Source: Toxoplasma gondii ME49 (lineage: Eukaryota > Apicomplexa > Conoidasida > Eucoccidiorida > Sarcocystidae). Taken from it: a stretch of 64,000 nucleotides of DNA. The position numbers and the translations under genes were made by a program. Positions within the stretch are counted from its first letter, which is position 1; each line of letters opens with the position of its first letter. Positions 1-11,913 of this stretch are shown here, in pieces. Below the pieces are notes generated by a model. The model was not told the DNA's origin and did not search any database. It saw only the letters and a list, made by a program, of their open reading frames with translations. The DNA is taken from positions 2,102,227 to 2,166,226 of the forward strand of contig NC_031472.1 of the NCBI RefSeq assembly GCF_000006565.2, written 5' to 3'.

Positions 1-106
1 TCTTTTTTATGACAAGGAGGCGCACGCGTGTTTTTCGCCGCCTTCCGGTTTCGCCTTTCCGTTCTTCCCGATTTTTCCCCTTCTCTGACAGTTTGCATGC
101 ATCACG
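1..106 (+). promoter_or_regulatory. 5' flank of uS5m gene, with TGCATGC motif and a possible 3' splice site
   Basis: A TGCATGC motif lies at 94-100, only six bases before the ATG at 107. TGCATGC-type elements are known from T. gondii promoters, including those of ribosomal protein genes, so it may be regulatory here. The stretch at about 60-91 is pyrimidine-rich and ends in CTGACAG, which would serve as a good 3' splice site. An in-frame TGA sits at 86-88. The gene therefore either starts at 107, or has an earlier exon to the left of the window that joins at 92. The sequence does not decide between these. Confidence 0.35.
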
Positions 107-3100
107 ATGAGGTGCCCACTGGCGCCGCGGCGGCAACGCCGTCTGCCGAGAGACAGTTCCTCTTCGGTGTCTCTTTTCCTTCCTCATCGAGGATCTCTCT
201 CCCTGTCTTCAGCCTTTTCTCCTTCTTTTCGCAGGTCTCCTTGTCCCCGTTCCTCGCCTTGTCTAGCTTCTTCCGTTCCTCCCTCTCGTCTGTTTTCCTC
301 TGCTTCGCCGAACGACTCTCGCCTGGCGTTGAAAAAGCCTCTTTCACCTTCGTTCTCCTCCCCTTTTGCTTTTTCTCGATACACGAGGGATCCCGAACTA
401 AGACACTTAACCAGTACTTCTCGTGTACAGGCTCCATTGCCTCTGCGCCGTTGCGCTGCTCCTGTTGCTTCTCTCGCTTCTTCTCCTTGTCTGTCTTCTT
501 CTCGCGCTTCGTCTGCTTCTCTTTCTCCTTGCTCGCTCGCTTCTCTTGGTTCTCGTTCCTCTCCTTTCTGCGGGGGGTCACGTCGAGGCGGCGAGAGGCC
601 TCCTTGTGAGAGGAGAGCGAGTGCCGGGTGCGGTGCAGCAGCTAACTCTTTTTCTTCAGCCCCGCGGCCAAGTCGTCTTTCTCCGTCGTCTCCCTTTTTT
701 CCTTCTGGACTTGGTTGTTCTTCCTCTCCGGCGCATCGTGCGCGAGTTGCTGGCCCTCGCCTGCCGCTCCGCAGCGCCTTCGTCGCGCTCTTCCCCGGCC
801 AACCGACAAGGACTCTCTGTTTCCCGGCTGCTTCGTCCGCGCTTTCCTTTTCCGCTCAGCCGTCTCCGCCGACCGCTTCTGCGTCTTCTTTCCAGTCTCC
901 GCGCCGCCTCCACAACAGCCACCAGGCTCGAGTTTTGCGCAGGCGGCATGTGTACAGAGACAAACACCTGGACCATGTACCGACGGAGAGAGCGCGGCAA
1001 CTGGCGGAGCAGCGGAGCGCCTTCGAGTTGCCCCGCGGGACAGGCGAACCTCTGCAAGGTGGCTCGCGCTTCCCCGGGGGCGTCATGGCTCCTCACTTGC
1101 GTGTCAAACTCGAGAAAGAAAAGTTTCTGAGGGACTGCATGCGCGAGCAGGAGAACTTGGCGGCGCTCTTCACCGAGACTGAGAAGGAGACTCTCCTAGG
1201 TCGCCGTGGGGACAGCCGCGAGAGCCACGAAGAGGAACCTGCGACGCGCGAGGCCGAAAAACAGACGTCTGAGGGAGGAAAGAGCGACGAGGCTGGGAAG
1301 GACGGAGGCAAGCAAGAAGACAAACAGGGCGCCGCACCCTTCGGCAGAAAACTGCAGGAACTGGAGAGCTTCGTAGGATCTGCTCTCAGAACCTACCGCC
1401 TCCTTAGACCACACGCCCTTCCCTTCTACAAGGTACGGAGGGATTGTTCAAACACAGTTCTGTCCTCGAGCCGCTGAAACCCGTGACTCTGAGATCTGCA
1501 CCGGGTGACCGACGTAGCAACGGCGTACCTGTTGAGGAGAGAGTTTCTTTCAACGCCGAACAGTGTGCCAGTCCTGTCTGTTAACTGACGACGCCCAGTT
1601 TACTCAAACGAGAACTGTCGAATGGAGACGCGTTCGCGCGTCTCGAGCAAATCAACATTCCCGAGCGCTGCTCGCCATTCCGCAGCTTCATCATCGCATG
1701 CCAGTGCTGGTTTCAAGAGCTCTCTGTTTCTTCCAGAAAGAACGGGACGTTACCACGCGTGGCGAAGCTGACAAGACATCAAGGAATGTTTGATCCCCAC
1801 AAATGGCGATTGTCGAACCTCTTCTCTGCGTCATGGAAAGAATTTGCAAAACCTTTCAGACGAAGTGTCTCTTCACTTCTCGCACATGTGGTCTCCTCTC
1901 TCTTTGTGTGCCCGTCTCGCTTCTTGGACTTCAATTTTCTTTCCCCTGATTCATAGACCGTTCCGTCTCTCGCTGGCGATACTCTTTCCCCCAGGAAGAC
2001 AGCTTGCTGAGCATGCAAAGCAAATTAAACGAGGCGACGCTGAAGCACTCGCCTCTCGTCCACGACCTCGTCGAACTGAAGAAACGGAACTTGTCAGTCC
2101 CTTCAGATCTTCTTCCTCCAGATGTACGTTCTGCGCCTCGCACTGCGAGCGAAACACTGATGATGCTCTTTTGCCCTTACGCGAGAAATGCATGCACCGA
2201 GACACAGATCACCGTCCGAACACAGCAGGCATGGGACAGCTGCACTCTTGATGTCGGAGCGTTCTGTAGTTCGTTGATTACGCCGCGCGCAAATGGCGCC
2301 TGCGAAACAGCCTTAATGATACTGCATGTCGTGAGAGACGTTCTCGGCACTTTACGGGTCGACCATGAATGTGAAGCAATTTTAAAGTTGCGGAAGGTTG
2401 AATCAATACGTTTTTCTGTCTCGGGAGAGTATCCGAACTCATCAGTGTTTCATGCTGGCGAGCCGACAGTGGACGGTCGGTTCGGACGGGAGAAGGTGAG
2501 ACTGAATTCTTCGTTGGCTTTGCTTTCTTTGTCGTCAGAGACATCCTTGAGTTTCTTTTTCTTTTCTGTCGCTCCGTGCTGCGACACGCATGGTCGCTCC
2601 ACATGCAGCTATTAACTCTCGCTTTGCTATGCTCTTCACGTCTTTCTGCCATTTTGCGTATTCATCTTTTAATGGTTCTGAGGCCATCTTGCCACATCTT
2701 GGGTCCGCTGTGTATGTACACCTCGTTGGCTTCGTCGCTCGCAGTCTCGACACCGTTGTCGTTTAAATGCTTGTTTCTTGAAAATCTTCGCTGAATGCAT
2801 GCTGATCGCTTCTTTCTCTGACGCTCTTCTTTGCCCCTGTGAAGTCTCGGTACGTTGTCTAATGCCCTTCAAGAAACTGTAATACGAGACTGTGCATGCG
2901 GTACACCACACCGTCCTGCGTCGGAAAAAAAGGAAGAAGAAAAGAAGGAAGGGGAGGAGAAGAAGAATGGCGAAGAACAGGAAGAGAGGCAAAAGAGTAG
3001 ATGGGAGAGAGGAGACAGAAAAAAGCGGAATGCAGAAAAAAGAGGAATGCGGTCTCTGTGTGTTTGCAGTTCAACGCGCTCCAATTCAGCCTTCCTGTGG

Positions 3101-6100
3101 TGAGCGCGCGTGGCTTTTTGCTAGCTCTCTCGGCGGCCGCGAATTCTGTGGCGGAAGATCTCGAATTTCTTTGTCGCCGTCTCTCTGTCCCGAATCTCCC
3201 TCATCCTACGCATCCCTTTCGCCTCAAACTCCTCCTCGATGCCTTGGTAAGACGAAGAAAGAGATTGAGATTTTCTTTCAGCCGACAATAAGGCGCGATG
3301 TGCCTTCGTTTACAGAACCAAAAACACCGTGGCGTTTGCCTCGAATCTGCTTGCTTCGCTGTGTGCTGAGGACTTCCGTCTTCTCGGCCGAACGCGGTCG
3401 ATGACGCGTCGCAACCTTAGGGGACTTTTGTCAAGAGAGAAGTTGCGACAGGAACGAAAGAGACACGCGAGTCACATGGGGCTTCTGCGCGTCTCCCGCA
3501 GAGAAGACTCCTTGCACAACAAGAAACAAAGACTCGGACATGAAGATTCGATGGTTCGACTGTGCATGTGACAGCATCGTCGCTGTGGTGTTTCCTTTCG
3601 TGCTTCCTCTCCAGTGCTTTGCGTGTCATTTCTTTCGGTCTTTTGCGTTACCTCTTCTCTCATTCTCTAGCTCGAAGCAGCTTGCTGTTTGCCCCTGCAG
3701 TTCGAGTCCTTCAAACTCCGCAAAGATCCGCACTACGCCCATGACTGGGCGCAGAGGAACTGGCCGCGACTGCAGGCTGCTATGCCAGAACCTCTCTCAG
3801 AGTTGTCTGCCGACGTGAGTTTTCCGGAAATGCCAGATGCCAGCCGGTTTTCTGAACGAGCACCGAGACCCAGCTACTCAGATTCACACACTAGCGGACG
3901 TGCGTGTGTGCCGTCCTCAGGAGGAGAGTTTCAACTCTTTAGTCAGGATCTGACCCCAATCGAGGACTCTGGCTCCCTGAGTCTGTTTTGCTCGACTCAC
4001 TTGCATGCGTCAATAACCCTAGACGTATTCTAAGTCTCGCTCTGTCTCTGTGTCTCTGCCTCTGTCTGCGTATATAGTTAGGTCGACATCAGCACAGATT
4101 GACCTACATCTGTGATTCGAGATCTCGCCTTCTGTCTCCCATCTCGCTCGCGCTTCGCTCCATCTCTCGATGTTAGGTCTGTGTCAACATACTTGTGCAC
4201 TTTGGCGCGCGTCCTTCTTCGCGTTTTGCATCGGAATGCTGAGGTCTGACACTTCCGTTCTTCTTCAGCGGGCTGTTCGCGCCATCCGTTGGTCGACAGA
4301 TGCGTGACGTTCCATTTCTTTTCTCTCTTTTTGCAGAGCGTAGGCCTTTGGCTCAAGGCGCACTTGGAGCGCGTGATCGAAAACCAACGTGGGCGGCATG
4401 CAGACGGCAGAGGTCGTTTGTTAGCCCAGAAATTTCCTCTGAAGAGCGACGAAGAAGATCTGTACTCTCTGGCCGATGATTTCATCTTTGACCACGAGAT
4501 CGTGGATGAACAATTCTGCGACGAGAGACTCAGCCAGTTCCCCATCGACAAAGCCGGAGAACTGTTTCGAAGAGTCGCGGATTTTTTCGGGGTAAGCGAA
4601 TGACCGTTTCACTGCGAGGAGGCGAGTGACAAAACAGTCCTTTGCGGTTATAGCCTCGCACCTAACCGACATGGAACAGTTTCAGTGTCGCAGTGTGTGA
4701 AACCTAGAACTTATACTCTTGAGCGCTTCCGTGGGGTGGCGGTTACAGCAATCCGCGACCAGCAGGAAGAAAGCGCGAAGAAAGACTTGGTCGCCTGGAA
4801 ACAGAAAATCAAGGGAACCAGGAAGTCAGAGAGACACGGATAGACCAGGACTGGCAGGACGCCTGAAGCACACAGAAAGCTCAAAAGCACGAAGATGCGA
4901 AGAGACGAGAACTGATAGAGACACTAGGAAGCATAGACACTCTATTAAGGTAAGAGCAGAGAGAAAGCGAGGAGCAGTAGAGAGATAGGAAAAACACCAG
5001 CACGATACGAAACGGCAGGATGTTACGCAACTCCAGAAAACAGAGGCATCCCGAAACGCACAGGAAACACGAGAGAGGACAGGCAAGACCTGCATTTTCT
5101 TCCGACCTCCTGGGGGTCGAGGGAGGAGTTTGAAGATGCATGAGCGCTGAACTGTACATACAGTCAAAGGTACAGAAGAAGACTGAGAGACAGATGTCAG
5201 CACGAGACAAGTCTCACAGAACTGGAAGAGGTGGATAAAGAGGCAAGGGAAGAGACGTAGAGGTCGACTGAGAAAAGTGTAGAGATACAGAGACGGAAAG
5301 GGAGAGAAGTCATACGGATACAGAGGAGAACGGGAGCACGCGCTGGCGAAGGAAGGCGCGATCAACGAAGACGCGCAGTTGCGATAGCACAGAAGAAGGG
5401 AGACACAGAAATTTGCTCGACTCAACTCTAGCAACGAATGCAGAATGCAGGTGACTCAGCGGGGCTTGTGACCACAAAAGTCGTTTTTCTTGTTTCTCTT
5501 CACTTTTCGTTCTTGTGTCATTTCTCTGTTGTGTTTGCTGTGTAGCTGACGAAAGGACCACAGCCGGCAGTGAACGACGCTGTTGTGGCACAATTTCAAA
5601 ATCTTGTGTAGTAAGTGTATTTGCTTTCGCATTCAAAGAACTTGGTTCCCTGGACCTCGTAACTGGACTGGCTCTGCCCGTTGAAATTCACCTCGAAACG
5701 CCGCTACGCAGAATGAGGAACAGAAGCGGGACTTGTTTACCTGTATCTTTATACAAATATGCATATATATATATATATATATCTGTATTTGAATTTTTTT
5801 GGGGCGCGTCAAGCGAGACGCAATAAACAGAGAAGTCGACGTTTGTTCCGCGAGGCGCTGCTTTCTTTCCCTGTTGATGGAGAACACTGCGGCAGTGCCG
5901 AGAGCCGTCGCAGGGGAGGCGAGAACAGAAAGAAGAGGTGGAGGAGAAGAGACCTTAGGGGGACGGGGGAAGAGAAAGGGAGAAGCGAGGTGACGAAAAA
6001 GGAAAAGACGACAGATAAGGGAGAGGAAAGAGAAGGTAGAGAAACGATGAGAGCAAAGGGAAGAGAGCAAAGAGAGAGAAAAGAGGAGAGGAAGAGGACT

Positions 6101-9100
6101 TGTGGAGTGTCTCTGATAACCTGCGCGCCGTTGCTGTCTCGTCTGTGTGTTCCTCAGCACTCTGGACGAAATCGGCCTGAGCAACTGGATGAAGATGGAT
6201 ACGCGAGAGGTGTGCACCCAGAGACCGTTAAACGAGGCGTTTTTTCTCTGCACATCTGCCTCAACCTTTTGCAGTTCATGAATTCCTAGATCTTTAGCGG
6301 CCAGCGAACGCGCTGCAGGACTGAGAGTTCCGTTATCCAGGGATGGGACACGATTCCATGTACCTCTCTGAGAGATCGGTCTCTGAGGGCAAGCTGCAGC
6401 TCCGTTGTCGCGTCTGTGGCTCTTCTTGACTTCATTCGTTTTGCACAGGCTTTGTCTGAGTCTCTGTCAGCTGCGATTCCAGCTTGTCTCAGTTAACGAC
6501 ACAATGAAGTTCTTCGATGTGCCATGGAGCCGGGACAACAGTGTGCGGAGACCGTTTTCTGTCTCTCTCGGCTGCTGCTGGCATTCGTCGGGCTGTCCGG
6601 CGAGCCACAGGTCTTTCGCGTCTCCGGTTTCTTGATACACGTGCTGTGTCCTCATCTCTGATGGAGACTTTTCTTCAACTCCTCAGAGAAGTCGAAGTTT
6701 GTGCAAGTCTGCGATTCCGCTTCACCACGCGTAACATGCAGGCTGCGTACCTCTGACTGCTGCGTGGCGCCTTCGTCTCCCGAGCTTCAGTTGGATCTTA
6801 CAGGTATTGTGTGCATTCGAAGTTCAGATTCGTTTCCTTTGCGCTTTTCCAGATCGAAGAATTTCTGCCCGAAGGAGACCCGCCTTCTTTCGCGGCCTCT
6901 CAGCAAGATCTGGATGCTGCTCGCTTGCTTCTGAAAGCTGCAGCGAGGGGAAAGGCGAATCTCCTCGATTTTGAAGCTCTCGACCCCTACAAACTTCTGC
7001 ATGGATTCGACTTTAAAACGGTGAGATCAGTGGCAACAGATGTCGACCGCCTCTGGCCAAAGGCGGTGCAGAGCGACTCACTTTCTGCACGGAAAATGAT
7101 GCACAGAGACGACCTTCGTCGGCGAAAAGTGGTATTCAAAAATGGTAAAAAAGCCACCCTCTCGGTGGACCGACAGTGGCAAACAAAGTGACATCTTTCT
7201 CTAAGGAACAGGGAACAGCAGAGACATCCACCTTTCATTTGAAGAGTCCTTTCGGGCACCGAATTTCTCGTCTCTGGCTGGTGAATCAACTCGCCACACC
7301 CGCGTCTGTCCTTTTTAGAGGGACGGGAAAGATCCATTTCTCCGGAGCTCCGTAGCCGTTAGGTGTCTAGACGCCCCAGACGACACAGTGGCGGAAGACG
7401 ACATGTATCGGCAGGCCGAGAGGAAAGTCACGGAACTGCTTTTGTGTTGTGGTTTTTCAGCTCCTTCATTGTTTTGTATCCACCCGTGTGAGCTGCGTCA
7501 AGGAGACCACTTGGGCGGGGGTGTCAAGCAATCGAAAAGCCTTGTTCAAGAACCGGATGCAGCTCCGATCTGGGCCTCCCGTTTTTCTGGAGTCGTTTTT
7601 CCTGTCTCTGTTTCGAGCGGAATTGTTTGATGGCGTTTCGGTGGTAGTGCCCACCTGTTTCCTTCTCCACCTTTGCACGCGCGCGTGGTTGCTTCCGTTT
7701 CGTTTTTCTCTTTCTGCCGTTTTCAGGTCCAAGAGGAGCTCGCAACTCTGCCGCCAAATCCGTTCTTGACCGACGCGGACATCGACGAACTGTTTGACAT
7801 CACCACAGCGGCAGTTTCGATGAATCAGAGCGAAGTCGCTCCGTCTGCGTCGCTGAGGAACTTCAAGGCCAAATTCGGAAGAACGCCCTTAGAGGCGCTG
7901 GTGAGTCCCGCAGGAGCCTTTTCGCCTCCAGTGCAGAAACGCGCAGAAATCCACCGCTGAGACAGCACGGAGCAGAGGACGCCCAAGGCGAAGAACGCAG
8001 ACGAAGACGAGGACCAGTGCGAGGAAGGCAGAAAACACAGAGAGTCACAGAGGCAGCGAAACACGGTGCAGGCAGAGGCAGCGGAAACGAGGGGAGAGCG
8101 CGGCAGAGAGAAGAAAACGGAGAGAAGACACAGGCAGCGAAGCGAGAAGTACAGAGACAAGTGTTGAGAAGAGAAAAACAACGGGAGACAACGGGAGAAG
8201 AGGAAAACGGAAAAGAGAACTTGCAAGGAGAGTACGAATGGGGAACACAAGAGGCGAGAAGCGCTGCCTCCGGAGAGAGACAGGGAAGTGTAGGTTGCTG
8301 GCGGGGACGAACGGGGAGGAGGAAACGAGGAAGAGGTGGAAAAGAGGTCGAAAACGATGGCGTGGAGGAAAGAGGTAGAAGCGACTGAAGGTTCCCCAAT
8401 GTTGGAATTACGTCTACGCACCCGATGCTAGGAAACGCGGTTCAGGGGCGATGTGAAGTGATCGTCCGCGCCGGTGGACGTTGATCGCGTTCTCAGGACG
8501 TTGCCCAAACGTGACTGAGACGCAACTGAGAAGCAGAGAAGGATCACCTCTGAACTTTTGGAGTGTGGTCCGCGGTCAAACCAGCCGCCCTTTGGCGAGA
8601 AAAGCCGTTCTCTTTCTCCGTTTTCTTTGTGACAGCTGGACTCGGAGGAGAAGTTCCTGACTTCTGCTGGTCCTGTCGATTGGTTGAAAGACGAAGACGA
8701 GAACGGCGAGGCTTTTGTTTCCTGGAGGTGGAAGCGCCCCGCACAAACGGTCTACGACGCTGAGAAGGGCATGTTCGTCCGAGAAAGAGAGGGCGTTGAC
8801 CCCCTCATCAAGCTCCACGAACTGAGACAGACGCTCCTCAGTGTCAGCCGGATGATGAGCATGAACAAGCGTAAGGATTCGAAGTCGGAACGTATCGTCA
8901 AATCAGTCTGACAAGTATACAGGACCTACGTGTGCATGCGCAGCGATGTGGCGGGTATGGCTACTTGACTTCGTGGAAGAGCTTGTCGGCTCATAATCTT
9001 TTGCAGAGGCGTGGTGTCTTTTGATGTCTCCTTGTATTTGCGGGACGTCGACCTCCGTAGGTGCAAGTGCAGTTCTGTGTAGAAACGAATTGCGTAGAAA

Positions 9101-10207
9101 TGAATTGCGTAGAATCGACAACTAGATAGAACGGTGAGTCCTGTCAACTTCTTGCTGTGCACACGGTGAATGGGAGAGCATGGGAGAAGTGAGGAAATCC
9201 TTCCGTTGCAGGTGCTCATCGTTTTTGGGAGACAAATGTGGAAAACACCTGGCCTTGCAGAGGGTCGCGTCTATTACTTCCGGGCCATCGTCGCGGTCGG
9301 GAATGGGCGAGGACTGTTCGGCATCGGCATCGCCTTCGGACCTTCGCCAAAGGAAGCGCGAAGCAACGCTGCTCTGGCTGCGATTCAAAACCTTGACCAT
9401 ATTGATTTCGATGTCGGTCGGACTCTGACGACACCCGTCCACGGCAGCGAGTACTCTGCTCACGTGAAAAGTAGGTTTTCCACCTTTTTCTTGTTCAAAG
9501 AGCGCTGATGGAGCACATGGACGAGGTGCATGCATCCAGTCACCAGTACTGCGTGAAAGGGTGCAGATGCAGCTTGGCGTCGTGGGGTGTCTCGACGCTG
9601 CAGGACAAATCTAGTTAAATGTTCCTTTTTCGTGTTTCAGTCCCTTTAAAAGTCTTTCCTCATGATGTTCTAGCAAATGTGAAACCCATTGAAGCCGTGT
9701 CAAAGACGATTCAGATTCTTCTTGCATGCGCTTCTGAGTCCGGTGGCAGCACGGCCTTCTCGACTGTCTCGGCTTTCTCGGCACTTCGGCGATCTGTGGC
9801 GGTGTGCGGTTGGAGGTTGCTTGCATCTTCCTACCGTTCCGCTTTTTCGGGGACACAAGAAACGACTCTTTATCGTCAGTGGTTTTGCTCCTTCGCTGCA
9901 AGTTAAACCCATGGAATTCTCTGTCCACATCGACTGTCTTATTGAACAAACCAAAAAATATATTCGTATGTATATATATATATATATAAGCATATGTATA
10001 TATACATGACGGTACAAATGTATTTGGGGAAGAATATATATATATATATATATTTATATACTTCTATGGCTGTATGTGTCAATGTGATCTGGAACTAGGT
10101 GGGAAGTCGTGGCTCCAAGAGCAAAGTCTGCAGGTGTCTGTACACTTTGTAGTTGTGCACTGGATCGCGTTTGAGTCTTGTTCAGTTTACGTGCATAGGT
10201 GGGCATA

Positions 10208-10246
<39 letters not shown>

Positions 10247-11913
10247 GTGAAGAAAATTGTATAGCACGTATGTAGATATATGTTGCATGTCGTTTCATGT
10301 CGTTTTTGCGGCTGTCTCTTTTGTCGTTTGTGTTTGCGTTTTTCAGTTGTTCCGCGGCCTCTGGGGAAGGGATTGAAGTCGAATCTGCGTTACCTTCCGC
10401 TGTTGTATCTCATGGGCATCGACAACTGTCGCGTATCTTTTTACGGTCCGTCGGCTTCTGCTCGATGGTTCACTCGCGCCAAGGCACTGAAGAGGGCGCT
10501 TGAACAGCTGCAGAGTCGCCGCACGCTGGCGAACGCGACAGGACAGAAATACGACCTTCTGGTCGCTCCCGGCGAACACTGGATGCACTGGCCAGACCGG
10601 TAAAAAGTCTAAACATTACACGGGGAAAACACAATAGAGGGAAACCTAGAGAGGCTGCATGCGCCTGGGAAGACAAACGGGTTCACCTTCTACATAAGGA
10701 AAGAGCAGCCAGGCGAGAAACGGAAATGACAAGCGGCGAGGGTGTCTACGGGGAGACTTTGGCGGCAAAAAGTTGATTCACGCTTGGATTTTCGAACCTG
10801 GTTCAAAGGTAAAACTGTCTTGTCTTTTTCGGATTGTGTGCTTTTCTAGCTGGTTCCGGCCCATCTCGACGGAGTACGCGCGAATGCTCGAACGCATTAA
10901 GAAGAAGCGACCTCCTTCCTATAGAAGAGGATTCCGAGCGGCGATTGATGAGGTCATTCCCGAAGAAATTCGCCCCGAGTTCACTCCTTACGTGAGTCTC
11001 CCGCAAATCTACGTTTCAAATTTGGAAAAAAACGGGTCGGGCAAATTCAGACGCATAGACTGCTTGTCGAACGTCGAGGTAGTTCTGACCACTGAATTAT
11101 GAATTCTGGAAAGGCGCGTGACAATGTGACACCTGCGCGGTCATCCGTTCTCTTCACCAATGCATGCATGTTGCATGCACGTCGGAGATCATCGGTGTAT
11201 CTTTCTAAGTTGAAACGTGGACGTAGACGCAGAATACGTCGCTTGAACCTACGGGCCAAGCGATTTGTAGGTGTGAAGAATACACACGAACCCCACAGGA
11301 TAAACTTCCTCTGGTGTATTCATATGTGTCTCTCTGTATACATACATGTGTATACATATTCATGTGCAGTCACATATAAATTTTGCGTGAAGACAATTAC
11401 AAACAAAACCCAGCAGGATAAATGTCGTTCGGTGTCCCCATATATATATATGTCATGAATTAGGCGAGTGATTGCCGTGATCCTGTCTTTGACTCTTTCA
11501 CATTAATGTGGTTGCTGACTTCCCTTTCGTTGTTTCCTTCTCTCTCTCTGTATCCGTGTACCCCCTTTTAAGTATATATATATATATATATACATATATA
11601 GGTTGACTCTGGTGTATGAATCTTGTCGACCTGTCACGGTTTGATGGCTGGAGCTGTATGAGGTACTTTGCCTTCTTTGCCGCTTCTTGTCCGATCTTTG
11701 GTTGTCTTTCTTGCGTTCAGAACGTTGCCACTTTGTGACATTCTTTCTAACAGTTGTCTGTTTTGTGTTATGTTCGTTACTTGTTTTCAGACGTGGAAAT
11801 CGCCACTGCAGAAATGGGCAGAAGAACTCAAGCGGAAGCGTCTCACATCTCACAACGTCTACGAGACGGAGGTCTTTCTTCATCCTCCAGCGCAGTCTTC
11901 TTCTCCTTCCTAG
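107..11913 (+). CDS. MRPS5: Mitochondrial small-subunit ribosomal protein uS5m, long N-terminal extension, about 16 exons
   Basis: Structural protein of the mitochondrial ribosome small subunit. Exons by GT-AG and phase: 107-1432, 1995-2123, 3070-3246, 3701-3814, 4337-4591, 5546-5610, 6158-6209, about 6483-6542, 6853-7020, 7727-7900, 8636-8870, about 9008-9060, 9212-9470, 10347-10599, 10850-10991, 11791-11913 (TAG stop). The product is about 1,190 residues. The identity rests on the exon at 9212, which holds the S5 N-domain with VGNGRGLFGIGIA followed by an Ala-rich helix, and on the exon at 10347, which holds the S5 C-domain with LPLLYLMGIDNC and the following helix. The first roughly 280 residues are Ser/Arg-rich and nearly free of acid, as expected of a mitochondrial targeting region. 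About 900 residues precede the S5 core, far more than in bacterial S5 (about 170 residues). The family call is firm. The small exons near 6483 and 9008 and the N-terminus are less certain. Confidence 0.85.
5763..5782. repeat. (TA)n microsatellite in uS5m intron
   Basis: Uninterrupted TA dinucleotide run inside the intron between the exons ending at 5610 and starting at 6158. Confidence 0.9.
5880..6112 (+). repeat. Purine-rich (GA) tract in uS5m intron
   Basis: The + strand is almost entirely A and G for over 200 bases, so the - strand appears as a spurious Ser/Leu-rich reading frame. It lies wholly inside an intron. Similar but weaker bias marks the introns at 4740-5440 and 2925-3060. Confidence 0.7.
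7966..8390 (+). repeat. Purine-rich tract in uS5m intron
   Basis: G/A-rich + strand with many AGAG and GGAG runs, between the exons ending at 7900 and starting at 8636. Open reading frames seen on either strand here are composition artefacts. Confidence 0.6.
9969..10247. repeat. Cluster of three (TA)n microsatellites in uS5m intron
   Basis: TA runs at about 9969-10006, 10033-10060 and 10205-10247, all inside the intron between the exons ending at 9470 and starting at 10347. Long perfect TA runs of this kind are probably length-polymorphic. Confidence 0.9.
11442..11600. repeat. Two (TA)n microsatellites in the last uS5m intron
   Basis: TA runs at about 11442-11452 and 11573-11600 in the intron before the last exon (11791-11913). 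A cluster of overlapping TGCATGCA motifs lies earlier in the same intron, at 11160-11180. Confidence 0.85.

Noticed and set aside
4826..5434. 202-codon - strand frame
   Set aside because: It lies inside a purine-rich uS5m intron. The opposite strand reads as Ser/Leu/Phe low complexity, and no domain is visible.
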